From the NCBI GenBank assembly GCA_024760905.1, contig CM045746.1, forward strand, positions 5,193,501 through 5,257,500: DNA of 64,000 nt, given 5' to 3'. Every line of letters starts with the position of its first letter. Position 1 is the stretch's first letter. Both the position numbers and the translations under genes were made by a program. The notes beneath the pieces were generated by a model, which saw nothing but the letters and a program-made list of their open reading frames with translations, made no database searches and had not been told where the DNA came from. Positions 1-12,195 of this stretch are shown in pieces. This stretch comes from Plotosus lineatus. Lineage: Eukaryota; Chordata; Actinopteri; Siluriformes; Plotosidae.

Positions 1-204
1 AAACTGATCCTACTGCTATTGTAACCTTAACCTAATGCCACCCTTACTCTAACCTTAACCTAATCCCACTCTTACCTTAATGTAATATCACCATGACTCT
101 AGCCTTAACCGAATCCCACCGTTACTCTAACCTTAACCAAATGCCACCCTCACTCTAACCTTGAGCTGATCTCTTACTCAAACTTTAACCTAATATATTA
201 TATA

Positions 205-430
205 TTGTGGATGCTGATACACACGTATGCTCAATGCACATGAGACCCCAGCGCTCCGGGTACCCATCAGCACTGTACGGCACCAGTTGTTGCGTTGTTC
301 TAGCTTTTTGATGCTGAGCGCCAAGCAGGAAGCAACAACTCCCAAATTTTAACATCTCATGGTATGAGGCAGCTAGATTCGAACTCCGACCTTCCGGAGG
401 ATAAAGCGGACGCTCAACCAACCAACCAAC
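205..430 (-). repeat. tRNA-derived SINE in the satellite
   Basis: An insertion of non-satellite sequence. Read on the minus strand it starts with a tRNA-like head: an A-box-like TGGTTGAGCGT, then a B-box-like GAGTTCGAATC about 40 bp later (plus-strand positions about 367-415). A body of about 150 bp without satellite similarity follows. The head next to CCAACCAACC repeats suggests an old tRNA-derived SINE. The family differs from the SINEs found later in the window, and I cannot name it. Confidence 0.6.
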
Positions 431-2557
431 CTAATCCCACCATTACGTTAACCTTAACCAAATCTCAGCCTTACTCTAACCTTAACCTAATCCTACCCTT
501 ACTCTAACCTTAAGAATATCCAATCATGACTCGAATTTAGACCGAATCCCACCGTTACTCTAATCTTAAACTGATCCAACCCTTACTCTAACCTTCACCT
601 ATTGCCACCGTTACTCTAACCTTAAGCTAATCCCACTCTTACTCTAACCTTAATGTAATCCCACCATTACTTTAACCTTAACCGAATCTCACGCTTACTC
701 TAACCTTAACCCGATCACACCCTCACTCAAAGCTGAACCTAATCCTACCCTTACTCTAACCCTTCCCTGATCCTACTTTTACTGTAACCTTAACCTAATG
801 CCACCCTTACTCTAACCTTTACCTAGTCCTACTCTTACTCTAACCTTAACGTAATACCATCATGACTCTAACCTTAACTGAATCCCACCGTTACTCTAAC
901 CTTAACCAAATGCCACCCTTACTCTAACCTTAACCAAATGCCACCATTACATTAACCTTAACCAAATCTCAGTCTTACTCTAATCTTAACCTAATCCCAC
1001 CCTTACTCTAATCTTAACCTGATCCCACCCTTGTTCTAACCTGAACCTAATTCTACCCTTACTCTAACCTTAACGTAATCCAACCATTACTCAAATTTAG
1101 ACCGAATCCAACCTTTACTTCAACCTTCGCCTAATCCCGCCCTTACTCTAACCTTAACCTAATGCCATCCTTACTCTAAACTTAACCTATTTCCACCCTT
1201 ACTGTAACCTTAACATAATCCAAACATGACTCGAATTTAGACCAAATCCCACCGTTACTCTAACCTTAACCTGTTCCTATCCTTACTCTAACCTTCCCCT
1301 AATGCCACCCTTACTCGAACCTTAATGTAACCCAACCATTGCTCAAATTAAGACCAAATCCCACCATTAATCTAACGTTCACCTAATCCTACCCTGACAC
1401 TAACCTTAACCTGATCCTTCCTTTGCTCTAACTCTAACCTTATCCCACTGTTACTCTAACCTTAATCTAATCCCACCATTACTCTCATTTTAACCAAATC
1501 TCACCGTCACTCTAACCTTAACCGTATCCCACCCATACTCTAACCTTAACCTAATCCCACCCTTACTCTAACCTTAACGTAATCCAACCATTACTCGAAT
1601 TTAGACCGAATCCCACCGTTAATCTACCCTTAACCTAATCCCACCCTTATTGTAACCTTAACCTGATCCTACCCTTACTCTCATCCTAACCTGATGCCAC
1701 TGTTACTCTAACCTTAAGATAATCCTCCCGTAACTCTGAATTTAACCTAATCCCACCGTTACTCTCATTTTAACCTAATCCCTCCCTTACCCTGTGTTAA
1801 CCTAATTCCACCCTTACTCTAACACTAACCTAATTCAACGCTTAGTCTAACCTGAACATAATCCAACCAATACTCAAATTAAGACCGAATCCCACTGTTA
1901 CTCTCACTTTAACCTAATCCCACCCTTACTCTAATCTTAACCTGATTCTACCCTTACTCTAGCCTTCACCTATTGCCACTCTTACTCTAAAATGAACCTA
2001 ATCCCACTCTTATTCTAACCTTAAAGTAATCCCACCATTACTCTAACTTTAACCTAATCCCACCCTTACTGTAACCTTAACCTGATCCCAACCTCAATCT
2101 TACCTGAACCCACACTTACTCTAACCTTAACCTAATCCCACCATTACTCTAACCTTAACATAATCCCCCATTACTCTAAACTTAACCTAATGTCACCCTT
2201 ACTCTAACCTTAATCTAATTCCACCCTTACTTGTACCATATCCTGATCCCACCGTCTCGCTAACTTTAACCTGATCCCACCGTTACTCTAACCGTAAACC
2301 AATCCCACCCTGACTCTAACCCTAACCTGATCCCAGCTTTAATCTAACCTTAACCTGATCCCACTCTTACTCTAATCTTAACGTAATCCTACAATTGCTC
2401 TAACCTTAACTAAATCCCACCATGATGCTAACCCTAACCTTATCTCACCCTTAATCTAACCTTAATGTAATCCCACCATTACTCGAACCTCAACCTAATC
2501 CCATGCATACTCTTACCTTAACCTGAACCCAAACAGCTTGCCCGAGCATCACAGGGC

Positions 2558-2558
<1 letters not shown>

Positions 2559-2618
<60 letters not shown>

Positions 2619-2850
2619 TAATCCCATTTTATTTTAATCTGTGACCTAAACTCACTTAGTCTGTGGGGATTATTATTGGCATAGTAGAGTATATACCTAA
2701 TCCTAGGCTTAACCACCATAACTAAATGCCGAGCCCCAACCTTTTCTTTAACCCAAAATTCTAACGGCAACACTAAAACCAAATTACTAAAACAATCTCA
2801 TCCTTTATCAAGAAGTGAGGACCTGCCAAATGATCCGCAAAACAGCAGCA

Positions 2851-2881
<31 letters not shown>
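2559..2881. repeat. Two (CA)n microsatellites with duplicated flanks
   Basis: (AC)n runs at 2559-2617 and about 2853-2881 are each followed by the same stretch of about 45 bp, from CCTTAATCCCATTTTATTTT through GTGACCTAAACTCAC (2615-2660 and 2881-2925). The repeated flank shows a local duplication of about 265 bp, not two independent CA expansions. Confidence 0.85.
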
Positions 2882-2883
<2 letters not shown>

Positions 2884-3245
2884 TAATCCCATTTTATTTT
2901 AATCTGTGACCTAAACTCACAATTAGCCTAACTTTAACCGAATCCCACTCATACCCCAGCCATTACTTAATCGAACACTTACTTTAATCAATTCCCACCA
3001 TAACCTCAACATAATCTCACGTTTATCTGAACCTTAACCTTATGCCACCCTTACTCTACCCTTAACCTTATGCCACCCTTACTCTAACCGTAACGTGATC
3101 TCACACTTACTCTAACCTTAACCTAATCCCACCCTTACTCGAACTTTAACCTAATCCCACCCTAACTTGAACCTTAACCTAATCCCACCCATATTCGAAC
3201 CTTAACCTAATCCCGCCCATACTCTTACCTTAACCTGATGTTAAC

Positions 3246-4059
3246 CAGTGGTTCCTAACCTGGGTTCAATCGAACCCTAGGGGTTCGGTGAGTCAGTCTC
3301 AGGGGTTCGGCGGAGGTCAAGACACACACCTGACTCATATTCATGACGACACGCCCCGCTTGGCCATCATTGGCTGCAGCTGATCACGCTACATTGTTTG
3401 GCCAATCTGTGCTGCAGGAAATTTGGTATGCTCAGTAGTCGAATTGTAACTGTTGTTATGGTACGTCGTGTGATTTCTTTCTTAATGTTTTAATCCACAC
3501 TATGTTGAGTAAAAAAGAAAGTGGTCGGACGAATATGTACAACATGGATTCACATATATAACGGAACGTGATATTTGTTGACGTCCTATCTGCATGATTT
3601 GCAAAGTAGGATCAACCCTGTACTGACTGACTTATACATACATGTATATGTACATATAATATCAATAAATACATATTCAATACTAAAAATGCTTATAATG
3701 ACGATTAAACGTTAAAAAATAATGCATAATATGTAAATAAAACAAATGCACACATATACAGACGCACGCGCGCGTTCACACACAGATGCGCATGCACGCA
3801 CTCAGATGCGCACCTCACATAAAAATGTAAGTAGTTATGATGGGGGGGGTTCATGCATTGTATTGGTTTTGTTCTTTGAACACAGTGATGTTAATGCACG
3901 GTTCATTTTGGTGCCCCAGTAAAAACATATACCTATGTCTTGAATTTGAAAAAAAAAAAAAAAAAAAATCACATTTTATTTTTCACTAAAGAAGGGTTCG
4001 GTGAATAAGCATATGAAACTGGTGGGGTTCAGTACCGCCAACAAGGTTAACAACCACTG
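3246..4059 (+). mobile_element. Non-autonomous hAT element, 814 bp
   Basis: It is bounded by inverted ends CAGTGGTTCCTAACC (3246) and GGTTAACAACCACTG (ending 4059), 13 of 15 positions matching, typical of hAT/Charlie-type transposons. Satellite sequence resumes on both sides. An exact 8-bp target duplication is not clear because the flanks are satellite. Inside are a transposase N-terminal relic (3502-3640), a poly-A tract near 3950, and alternating CA/CG-rich sequence near 3750-3810. No full transposase is present, so any movement would need a partner. Confidence 0.75.
3502..3640 (+). pseudogene. BED-finger relic of hAT transposase
   Basis: In frame from 3513 the sequence reads KRKWSDEYVQHGFTYITERD, then after a stop RPICMICK, which is the start of a BED-type DNA-binding finger (first Cys-x2-Cys pair) as in hAT-Charlie/ZBED proteins. 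An ATG at 3502 lies one base out of frame across an A-run. The second half of the finger and the catalytic domain are absent. This identifies the surrounding element as derived from an autonomous hAT transposon. Confidence 0.6.
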
Positions 4060-4380
4060 CCTTAACCTAATCTCATTCTTATGCTAACCTTAACCTAGTC
4101 CCACCCTCACTTTAACCTTAACCTGATCCTACACTGACTCTAACCTTAACTTGATCCTACCCTTACTGTAACCTTAATGTGATTCTAGCCTTACATTAAC
4201 CCTATCTTGATCCCACTGTTACTCTAACCTTAACTTGATCTCACCATTACTTTAACTTTAACCTAATTCCACCCTCACTCTCACCTTAACCTAATCACAT
4301 CCTTACTTGAACCTTATCCTGATCCCACTGTCTCGCTAATCTTATCCTGATCCCACCATTACTCTAACCTTAACCTAATC

Positions 4381-4500
4381 CCACCCTTACTCAAACTTTA
4401 TCCTGATCCCACCGTCTCGTTAACCTTAACCTGATTCCCCTTTACTTCGCCTTAACCTAATCTCACCCATACTTTTATCTTAACCTTATCTCACCCTTAC
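4381..4500 (+). repeat. Satellite segment duplicated at 5561-5680
   Basis: About 120 bp of satellite variants, including the distinctive words CACCGTCTCGTTAACC and TTACTTCGCC, recur nearly unchanged at 5561-5680 (offset 1180 bp). Shared rare variants show duplication of a multi-unit block. Confidence 0.75.
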
Positions 4501-4513
4501 TCTAACCTTAATC

Positions 4514-5507
4514 TAATCTCACCCATACTGTTACTTTAACCTGATCTCACTGTTACTCTAACCTTAACCTGATCCCACCCTTACTCTAACCATAATCTGA
4601 TCCTACCCTTACTCTAACCTTAACCTGATCCCACTTATACTCTAACCTTAACCTAATCCCTTCCTTACTCTAATTCTATCCTGATCCCGTTGTTACTGTA
4701 AACTTAACCTAATTTACCTTAACCGTTAAATTAACCTTAAAGTAATACCTCCGTTACACTTACCTTAACCTAATCCCACCCTTACTCTAACCATAACCTA
4801 ATCCCACCCTTACTCAAACCTTATCCTGATCCCACCAGCATGCTAACCTTAACCGGATCCTATCCTTACTCTAACCCTAACTTAATCCCACCGTTATTCT
4901 AATGTTAACCTATTTCCGCCCTTACTCTAACGTTAACCTATTTCAACCCTTACTCTCATTTTAACTTAATCCCACCCTTACTCTAACCTCAATCTAATCC
5001 CACCTACTACTCTAACGTTAACCAATTTACACCCTCAATCTAACATTAAGATAATTCCACCGTGACTCTAAACCTAACATAATCCAACTATTACTTGAAT
5101 TTAAACCGAATCCTACCGTTACTCTACCCTTAACCTAATCCCACTGTTAATCTCATTTTAACCTAATCCCATTGTTAGTCTAACCATAACCTGATCCCAC
5201 CCTTACTCTAACCTTAACTTAATCCCACTCTTACTCTAACCTTAACCTGACCCCACCCTTACTCTAACCTTAACCTGACCCCACCCTTACTCTAACCTTA
5301 ACCTGACCCCACCCTTACTCTAACCTTAATCTAATCCCATCTTTACTCTCATTTTAATCTAATCCCACTCTTACTTTAACCTTAACCTGATTCTTCCTTT
5401 ACTCTCATCCTCTCCTGATCCCACTGTTACTCTAACCTTAACTTAATATCACCTTTACTCTAACCTTAAACTGATCCCCTTCTTACTCTAACCTTAACAT
5501 AATCCCA
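4514..5507 (+). repeat. Higher-order satellite block, copy 1
   Basis: About 1 kb in which the order of variant 28-bp units matches 8085-9166. The offset is exactly 3571 bp over 4514-5235, then shifts by 88 bp and continues to about 5507. Shared private words include TTACCTTAACCGTTAAATT and CCACCTACTACTCTAACG. The hAT element at 6115-7551 lies between the copies. Confidence 0.85.
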
Positions 5508-5560
5508 CCATTACTCTAACCTTAACCTAATCCCACCATTCTGCTTACCTTAACTTAATC

Positions 5561-5680
5561 CCACCCTTACTCAAACTTTATCCTGATCCCACCGTCTCGT
5601 TAACCTTAACCTGATTCCCCCTTACTTCGCCTTAACCTAATCTCACCCATACTTTTATCTTAACCTTATCCCACCCTTAC
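5561..5680 (+). repeat. Second copy of the 4381-4500 block
   Basis: Near-identical to 4381-4500, with differences such as one extra C in the CCCC run and CCCACC for CTCACC. Confidence 0.75.
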
Positions 5681-6310
5681 TCTAACCATAACCTAATCCC
5701 ACCCTTATTCTAACCTTAATCTAATCCCACCCTTACTTTAATTTTAACCTGATCCCACCCCTTTTTTTAACCTTAATGTAATCCCACCCTTACTTTAATT
5801 TTAACCGGATCCCACCCTTTTTTCTAACCTTAACCTGACCCCACCCTTCCTCTACTCTTGACATAACCCCATTCTTACTCTTACCTTAACCTGATCCGAT
5901 TGTTACTTTAACCTTACCCTAATCCCACTCTTACTCTAACCTGAACGTAAACCCACCCCTACTCTAACTTTAACATAATCCCACCATGACTCTAACCTTA
6001 ACCTAATCCCATCCTTACTCTAACCTGAATCTAATCCTACCATTATTCTAATTTTAACCTTAATCATCTTTACTCTAACATTAACCTAATCCCACCCTTA
6101 CTTTAACCTTAACCCAGTGGTTCTCAAATAGTGGGGCATGCCCCCCTGGGGAAGGGGGGTGTCGGTGCAATGCTGGGGGGGGGGGGGGGGGGTTTGACCC
6201 CAGGGAACATGCTTTTTTGCCGTATTAGGATAAAATGTAATTCTACATCCACTACAGCTGGTGGCAGTGGCTTCCTCACTGTTAGAGTGTGCCCAGAGGT
6301 AAAATAAGAA

Positions 6311-6838
6311 GTGAAGTTGATAAACCCACCATGGAAATTTTTAACAGGGACGGAAAGAGAGGCAGAGAGAGATAGAGACAGTGAGAGAAACGACAGTCTC
6401 CAGAAAGATAAGTTGAGGAGGTATGATGAAGCGGATGTAGCACTCGGCTTCACTGTACCTGCGGTGAGAAACGAGGAAAGACCACTGTGTTTACTGCATT
6501 TGAAAACATTGGCAGCGCACAATATGAACCCAAATAAATTCAGGCGTCATTTAAAGACATCATACCCCGATCACATGATGAGCCGTATGAGTTTTTTTTA
6601 GCGAAAACGTGCTGAGTATTGCCAACAACCATCCCGCTTTGTGAATTATATTCCAGCAAACCAGCAAGCTCTGTTAGCATCAGATCAGGTGGAGGTCCAA
6701 ACTGTTCAGTGTAGAAAACCCCACAGCACAGCAGAGGAACTGATCCTACCTGCAGCACACACGGTCTCCGTCATGCTGGATGACGTCACTGCTGTGAAAA
6801 TAAGTCCAGGTCCCAGTTCAGCATTGAGCAGGAGCTGA
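6311..6838 (+). pseudogene. hAT/ZBED-type transposase N-terminal fragment
   Basis: The frame at 6311-6601 has the BED-finger signature of ZBED/FAM200-like hAT proteins: RRYDEADVALGFT, then ERPLCLLHLKTLA and NKFRRHLKTSYPDH. The second finger cysteine reads as His (CLLH). The frame breaks in a T-run near 6595 and resumes at about 6641 with QALLASDQV and CRKPHSTAEELILPA, the usual next segment of these transposases. It ends at 6838, and the RNase-H-like catalytic core is deleted. A domesticated host gene is unlikely given the finger loss and frameshift. Confidence 0.75.
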
Positions 6839-6929
6839 GAGTTCAGTATCGTGCTTTAAACCGGCTTCGAAAAGCTGTGCACTGCAAAACATGCTCATTA
6901 TAGCCATTAATCTGGACTTAATCATTTTG

Positions 6930-6931
6930 AC

Positions 6932-7017
<86 letters not shown>

Positions 7018-7048
7018 TTATATTATATTATATATAATAATAATATAC

Positions 7049-7086
<38 letters not shown>
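6930..7086. repeat. (AAT)n-(AT)n-(ATT)n compound microsatellite
   Basis: AAT repeats, then AT repeats, then TTA/ATT repeats give an imperfect palindrome inside the hAT element. Confidence 0.9.
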
Positions 7087-7088
<2 letters not shown>

Positions 7089-8084
7089 CAAATTGTTTTA
7101 TTCATTTTTGTTTTGTAGGTTAAAGTGTTTTATATATTGTGCTCGTGAGTTAATATTGCTGATCAATTTGAATGTATTATTATTTATTGATTTTATTTTT
7201 TTTAATTTTTCAATACGAAAAGGTTCAAATTGTTGGTCAAAAAATGTTTCCAGTTTAAATAAGGATACTTTTTTATTTCAGGCAAATTGATGCACTTGAA
7301 ATCTTTTTGTTTAAAGACTAAAAAATTGTCAATAAAGTTATTCTTTGTTTGACGTTGATTTATATTTCTTCATTTTTTGTATTTCATAATGACAATAAGG
7401 ATTTATTATGTTAATAAGGATACAGTGTATGCAGAGGGTTACTTATAACAATTTTTAGACAAATAACACTAAGTATTTATATTGGGGTGGGTGGATGGGA
7501 ATGTCCCCCTCTTTCTAGGGGGGCGAGACAGAAAATAATTGAGAAGCATTGCCTTAACATAATCCCTCTCTTAATGTAACTTTAACGTAATCCAACCCTT
7601 ATTGTAACCTTAACCTGATCCCATTGTTACTCTAATTTGAATGTAATCCCACTGTTATGCTTCCCATAACCTAATCCCAGCCTTACTCTAGCCTTAACCT
7701 GATCCCACCAACACGCTAACCTTAACCTGATCCCAACCTTACTCTAATCTTTACCTGATCCCAGCCTGACTCTGACTTTAACCTAATCCCACCCTTACTC
7801 TAACCTTTACCTAATTCCACCCATACGCTAACCTTAACCTGATCCCATTGTTACTCTAATCTTAACCTAATCCCACTATTACTTGAACCATAACAACCCT
7901 TACTCTAACCATTACATAGTCCCAGCATTACATTTACCTTAACCTGATCCCACCCTGACTCTAGCTTTAACCTGATTCCACCGACACGCTAACCTTATCC
8001 TGATCACACCGACACGCTGACCTTAACCTGATCCCACTGTCACTCTAACCTTAACCTGATCCCACCCTTACCCTAACCTTAACC

Positions 8085-9166
8085 TAATCTCACCCATACT
8101 GTTACTTTAACCTGATCTCACTGTGACTCTAACCTTAACCTAATCCCACCCTTACTCTAACCATAATCTGATCCTACCCTTACTCTAACCTTAACCTGAT
8201 CCCACTTATACTCTAACCTTAACCTAATCCCTTCCTTACTCTAATTCTATCCTGATCCCGTTGTTACTGTAAACTTAACCTAATTTACCTTAACCGTTAA
8301 ATTAACCTTAAAGTAATACCTCCGTTACACTTACCTTAACCTAATCCCACCCTTACTCTAACCATAACCTAATCCCACCCTTACTCAAACCTTATCCTGA
8401 TCCCACCAGCATGCTAACCTGAACCGGATCCTATCCTTACTCTAACCCTAACTTAATCCCACCGTTACTCTAATGTTAACCTATTTCCGCCCTTACTCTA
8501 ACGTTAACCTATTTCAACCCTTACTCTCATTTTAACTTAATCCCACCCTTACTCTAACCTCAATCTAATCCCACCTACTACTCTAACGTTAACCAATTTA
8601 CACCCTCAATCTAACATTAAGATAATTCCACCGTGACTCTAAACCTAACATAATCCAACTATTACTTGAATTTAAACCGAATCCTACCGTTACTCTACCC
8701 TTAACCTAATCCCACTGTTAATCTCATTTTAACCTGATCCCATTGTTAGTCTAACCATAACCTGATCCCACCCTTACTCTAACCTTAACTTAATCCCACT
8801 CTTACTATATATAACCTTAATGTAATCCCAACATTAGTCTATTCTTAACATAATCCCACCATTACTCCAGCCTTAACCTATTCCCACCCTTACTCTAACC
8901 TTAACCTGGCCCCACCCTTACTCTAACCTTAACCTGACCCCACCCTTACTCTAACCTTTACCTAATCCCACCCTTACTCTAACCTTAATCTAATCCCATC
9001 TTTACTCTCATTTTAATCTAATCCCACTCTTACTTTAACCTTAACTTGATTCTTCCTTTACTCTCATCCTATCCTGATCCCACTGTTACTCTAACCTTAA
9101 CTTAATATCACCTTTACTCTAACCTTAAACTGATCCCCTTCTTACTCTAACCTTAACATAATCCCC
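8085..9166 (+). repeat. Higher-order satellite block, copy 2
   Basis: Colinear with 4514-5507 (see there). The copies differ by point changes and by an interval near 8807-8890, where copy 2 has about 88 extra bases including a TATATATAA word. Confidence 0.85.
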
Positions 9167-10089
9167 CCATTACTCAAACCTTAAACTAATCCCATCCTTA
9201 CTCTAACTTTAATCTAATCCCACTCTTACTTTAATTTTAACCTGATCCCACCCTTTTTCTAACCTTAATCTAATCTCACCCTTACTTTAACCTTAATCTA
9301 TTCCATCTCTTAATATAACCTTAACCTGATCGAAACCACAGTCTAACCTTAACGTAATCTTACCCTTATTCTAACCTTAACCTGATCCCATTGTTCTTCT
9401 AATTTTAATCTAATCCCACCCTTACTCTAACCTGAACGTAATCCCACCATTACGCTTCCCTTAACCTAATCCCACCTTTACTCTAGCCTTAACCTGATTC
9501 CACTGACACGCTAACCTTAATCTGATCCAATAGTACTCTTACTTTAACCTAATCCCACTCTTACTCTAACCTTAACATAATCACACCCTGAAACTAACCT
9601 TAACCTGATCCCATTGTTACTCTGATCATACCATTATTCTATCCATAACCTAATCCAACCCTTACACTAACTTTAATCCTATCCCACCCTTACTCTGACC
9701 TTAATTTCATCCCACGGTTAGTCTAACCTTAACCTAATCCCACCTTTACTCTAACCTTAACCCGATCCCACCCTTACTCTCATCTTAACCTGATTCTGCC
9801 CTTACTCTAACCCTAACCTGATCACACTATTACTCTCATTTTAACCTAATCCCGCCCCTACTTTAACCTTCACCTAATCCAACTGTTACGCTAACCCTTA
9901 CCTGATCCCACCGTTCTGCTAACCTTTCCCTGAATTCACTGTTATGCTAACCTTAACCTAATCCCACCCCTACTCTCATCTTAACCTGATCCCACCGTAA
10001 CATTAACCTTAACTTAATCCCACCCTTATTCTAACCTTAATCTTGTCCAACCGTTACGCTAACCTTAACATAATCCCACCCTTACCCTA

Positions 10090-11145
10090 ATACCCCCATT
10101 TCACTAGAGCGCGGATTGCAATGATCATGGCAGAAAGGTGCAGAACGCACTCTATGGAGGAGCTTCGGCATTTTTACATGGAAAATGGGTCAAAACCCTA
10201 TGGAAAATTGTACCTTCGGAACGTTCACAGAATGGGCGGAAAAAACAGAAAGACCGTGGTACAATGTCAGAATTCATGCTTAAAGCACTCGGATTACCTT
10301 TGGAACCAGTGCAGATTGCAAAGGAAGACCTTCGGATAATTTATGAAACAGTCACAGAAAGCACGGAGCACTCAAGCAACGACTACGGTACTACTCCATT
10401 TTAGATGGAAGAGCTACGGAATGATTGTGAAACAAGCGAAATGAAGTCGGAACGTTCACGTTCAACATGGAATGACTAAGGAATGACTGAGAAATACCTG
10501 GCGTAACAACGTTTCAATGAGGAAAAATCGGCAAAGATCAAAGGATTTGCTCCTGATTCCGCCTATAAATACGCAGAATCGACCAAGGAAGCTCATTCTC
10601 TCATTCATACTATATGTTTATAATGTATAATATATTTATAATTTGCAATAAATTTAAAATTTACCATATGTTTCTAATGTGCAATATGTTTATAATTTAC
10701 TATAAATTTAAACTTCAACATATGTTTAATATCAATAATGTCAATATGTTCCTTTTATTGCACCTCAATAAATCATCCCAGACTAAAAACCATGCACACA
10801 AGTCCAAACCACAGTGATCAGTGATTATAACTTTAAATCTTTATTACATGAACAGGAAAACAGAAAAAATAAAATGAATGAACTGGAATAATTTATAGTG
10901 GAAGTGACTTCCTTGAGTGTTCTGCAAGTCTTTCGTGTTATCCGCAACCATTCCGCAGATGTTCTGCATGTATTCCGGAAACCTTTTGTGAGTATTCCGT
11001 GGGGATTCTGTGGCCGCTTTTGACCACCCATAAGAGGGGGGAAGGCTTGCGGAACGATCAAGGAACACTGGCGGAATAAAAGGAATGATCAAGGAACGTT
11101 TGAGGAAATGACGGAACGTTTGCGGAAAGACTAAGGAACCTAAGG
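10090..11145. other. Unrecognised block with repeated GGAACG words
   Basis: The satellite stops near 10090. This block has scattered GGAACGTTC, GGAACGATC and GGAATGA words (10215, 10450, 10475, 11050, 11090, 11112) and the complementary ATTCCG words at 10950-11005, suggesting an old inverted or foldback arrangement. A TATAAATA word lies at 10564. Two overlapping short frames at 10121-10404 (72 and 88 codons) match nothing I recognise and may be chance. A transposon or LTR remnant is possible but I cannot show it. Confidence 0.4.
10611..10752. repeat. 54-bp AT-rich tandem repeat, about 2.5 copies
   Basis: Units starting at 10611, 10665 and 10719 share TATGTTTATAATGT-like and TATAATTTGCAATAAATTTA-like parts, exactly 54 bp apart. 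The third copy is partial. Confidence 0.8.
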
Positions 11146-11146
11146 G

Positions 11147-11183
<37 letters not shown>
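11147..11183. repeat. (ATC)n microsatellite, Rex3-like 3' tail
   Basis: About 12 ATC units, reading ATG on the element's minus strand, directly after the LINE C-terminal coding remnant. They probably originated as the retrotransposon's 3' tail. Confidence 0.85.
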
Positions 11184-11184
<1 letters not shown>

Positions 11185-11943
11185 TTATTGGTCTTCCCAT
11201 TTAATCTAGGAGCGAGTCATGAAGGCAGCAGCCGAAGCAGTGAGGTCCAGATGCACCACCACCACCACCACCACTTCCTTGAGCTCTTCTGGGGAGAGGT
11301 GGGGGGGGGGGGTACAAAAGCGTTGCTAGACTAGCTGAGAGACATCATTCCTCCAGCATGTTCTGGGTCGACTCTGGGGCCTCTTTCTAGTTGGACATGC
11401 CAAAACGGCACACAAGGGACTACACAAGATGGCCCAAGGACACAGTTGCAAGCCCTCTCGATATCCACAAAGCTTCTGTGGATTGATTGGGCAAACTCAT
11501 ATGCCCCCTCCAGGATCCTGTAGAGTATGTCAATCTGGTTGAGAGTGCTGCAGCCAGGAGAAGAAAAGCTCATTGTTACTCCTGAAGCCAAGATTTGGCA
11601 CTTTTCTGGGTATGCTTAGGGGTGTGATTTCATGACAGTTCTTCTTGTCCCTGTTTTCAAAAAGGGGAACTACCACCCTGGTTTGCCAACCCAGAGGTAT
11701 GGCCCATGATGACCACATATTGCTGCAGAGACGTGTCAACCAAGACAGTCCTACAACATCCAGAACCCTGAAGTATTCAGAATGGACCTTCACCTCAACC
11801 TCCATTGTATTCCTCCTCCATAGAGGCGTGTTGGAGAGATGGATTGTGGAGATGCTCAATGTTTTCTTTCCCCCATCTGACAATATCCCCAGGCAAGGTG
11901 AGCAGCTTCTCACTTCCAATGTAAACAGTTTTTGTGGAGAAAT

Positions 11944-12195
11944 ACTTCCACCTCCTCAGTGCAGCTAATTGGGTTATCAGAGACCACCCATGCCTTACAC
12001 TGTCTGTGGTGAGAGGCCTGTTGTTGTCTTTTGTGAAGAGTAGGCCACTGGGTTGCCATCACCATGTTTTTGCCTGAGATTGGTCTGCTGAGCCTTCCAG
12101 GGTGTGCGCTGCCCTTGCCCCCAGAGTCAGCTGAGATGGCACCAGCATTTCCAAGACCTTAAGTAGAAATAAGCATTTCAGAAAATGAATGAATG
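11944..12195 (+). repeat. SINE-A, TGAA-tailed version, head missing
   Basis: It starts within the SINE-A body (CAGTGCAGCTAATTGGG, compare 21690, 30450 and 31270), continues through the CACTGTCTGTGGTGAGAGGC and AAGAGTAGGC words, and ends with the alternative tail (CTTCCAGGGTGTGCGCTGCC ... AAAATGAATGAATGAA). This is the same tail as at 31390-31520. The copy sits inside the Rex3-like LINE and lacks the tRNA-like head. Confidence 0.8.

Larger units (their letters stand above)
6115..7551 (+). mobile_element. hAT transposon remnant, 1.44 kb
   Basis: Inverted ends CAGTGGTTCTCAA (6115) and TTGAGAAGCATTG (ending 7551) match at 11 of 13 positions. The flanking octamers CCTTAACC (6107-6114) and CCTTAACA (7552-7559) agree at 7 of 8, fitting a hAT 8-bp target duplication, although the satellite alone could supply this. 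The element holds a broken BED-finger transposase (6311-6838), a G-run at 6173-6192 and AAT/AT/ATT microsatellites (6930-7086). The catalytic and dimerisation domains are missing. Confidence 0.85.
1..10090. repeat. Degenerate 28-bp satellite array, telomere-like
   Basis: Roughly 10 kb of tandem units of about 28 bp built around CCTTAACCTAATCCCACC followed by CTTACTCTAA. The period is clear at 5245-5335, where three near-identical 28-bp units follow each other. Units differ by many point changes, and the array is broken by a SINE (about 205-430), CA repeats (2559-2881) and two hAT elements (3246-4059, 6115-7551). The CTAACC/TTAACC words resemble degenerate vertebrate telomere C-strand (CCCTAA), in the orientation expected at a left chromosome end. 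That it is subtelomeric is inference. Short open frames inside it are chance. Confidence 0.9.

Noticed and set aside
185..421. 78-codon minus-strand frame at the window start
   Set aside because: It lies across the SINE and satellite, with no domain; the tRNA-like boxes explain the sequence better.
6124..6522. 132-codon minus-strand frame opposite the hAT transposase
   Set aside because: It is the antisense shadow of the transposase relic with a poly-Pro stretch from a G-run.
1..10090. CRISPR array or true telomere
   Set aside because: There are no spacers of constant length between identical repeats, and no perfect (CCCTAA)n tract; the variation is that of a degenerate satellite.
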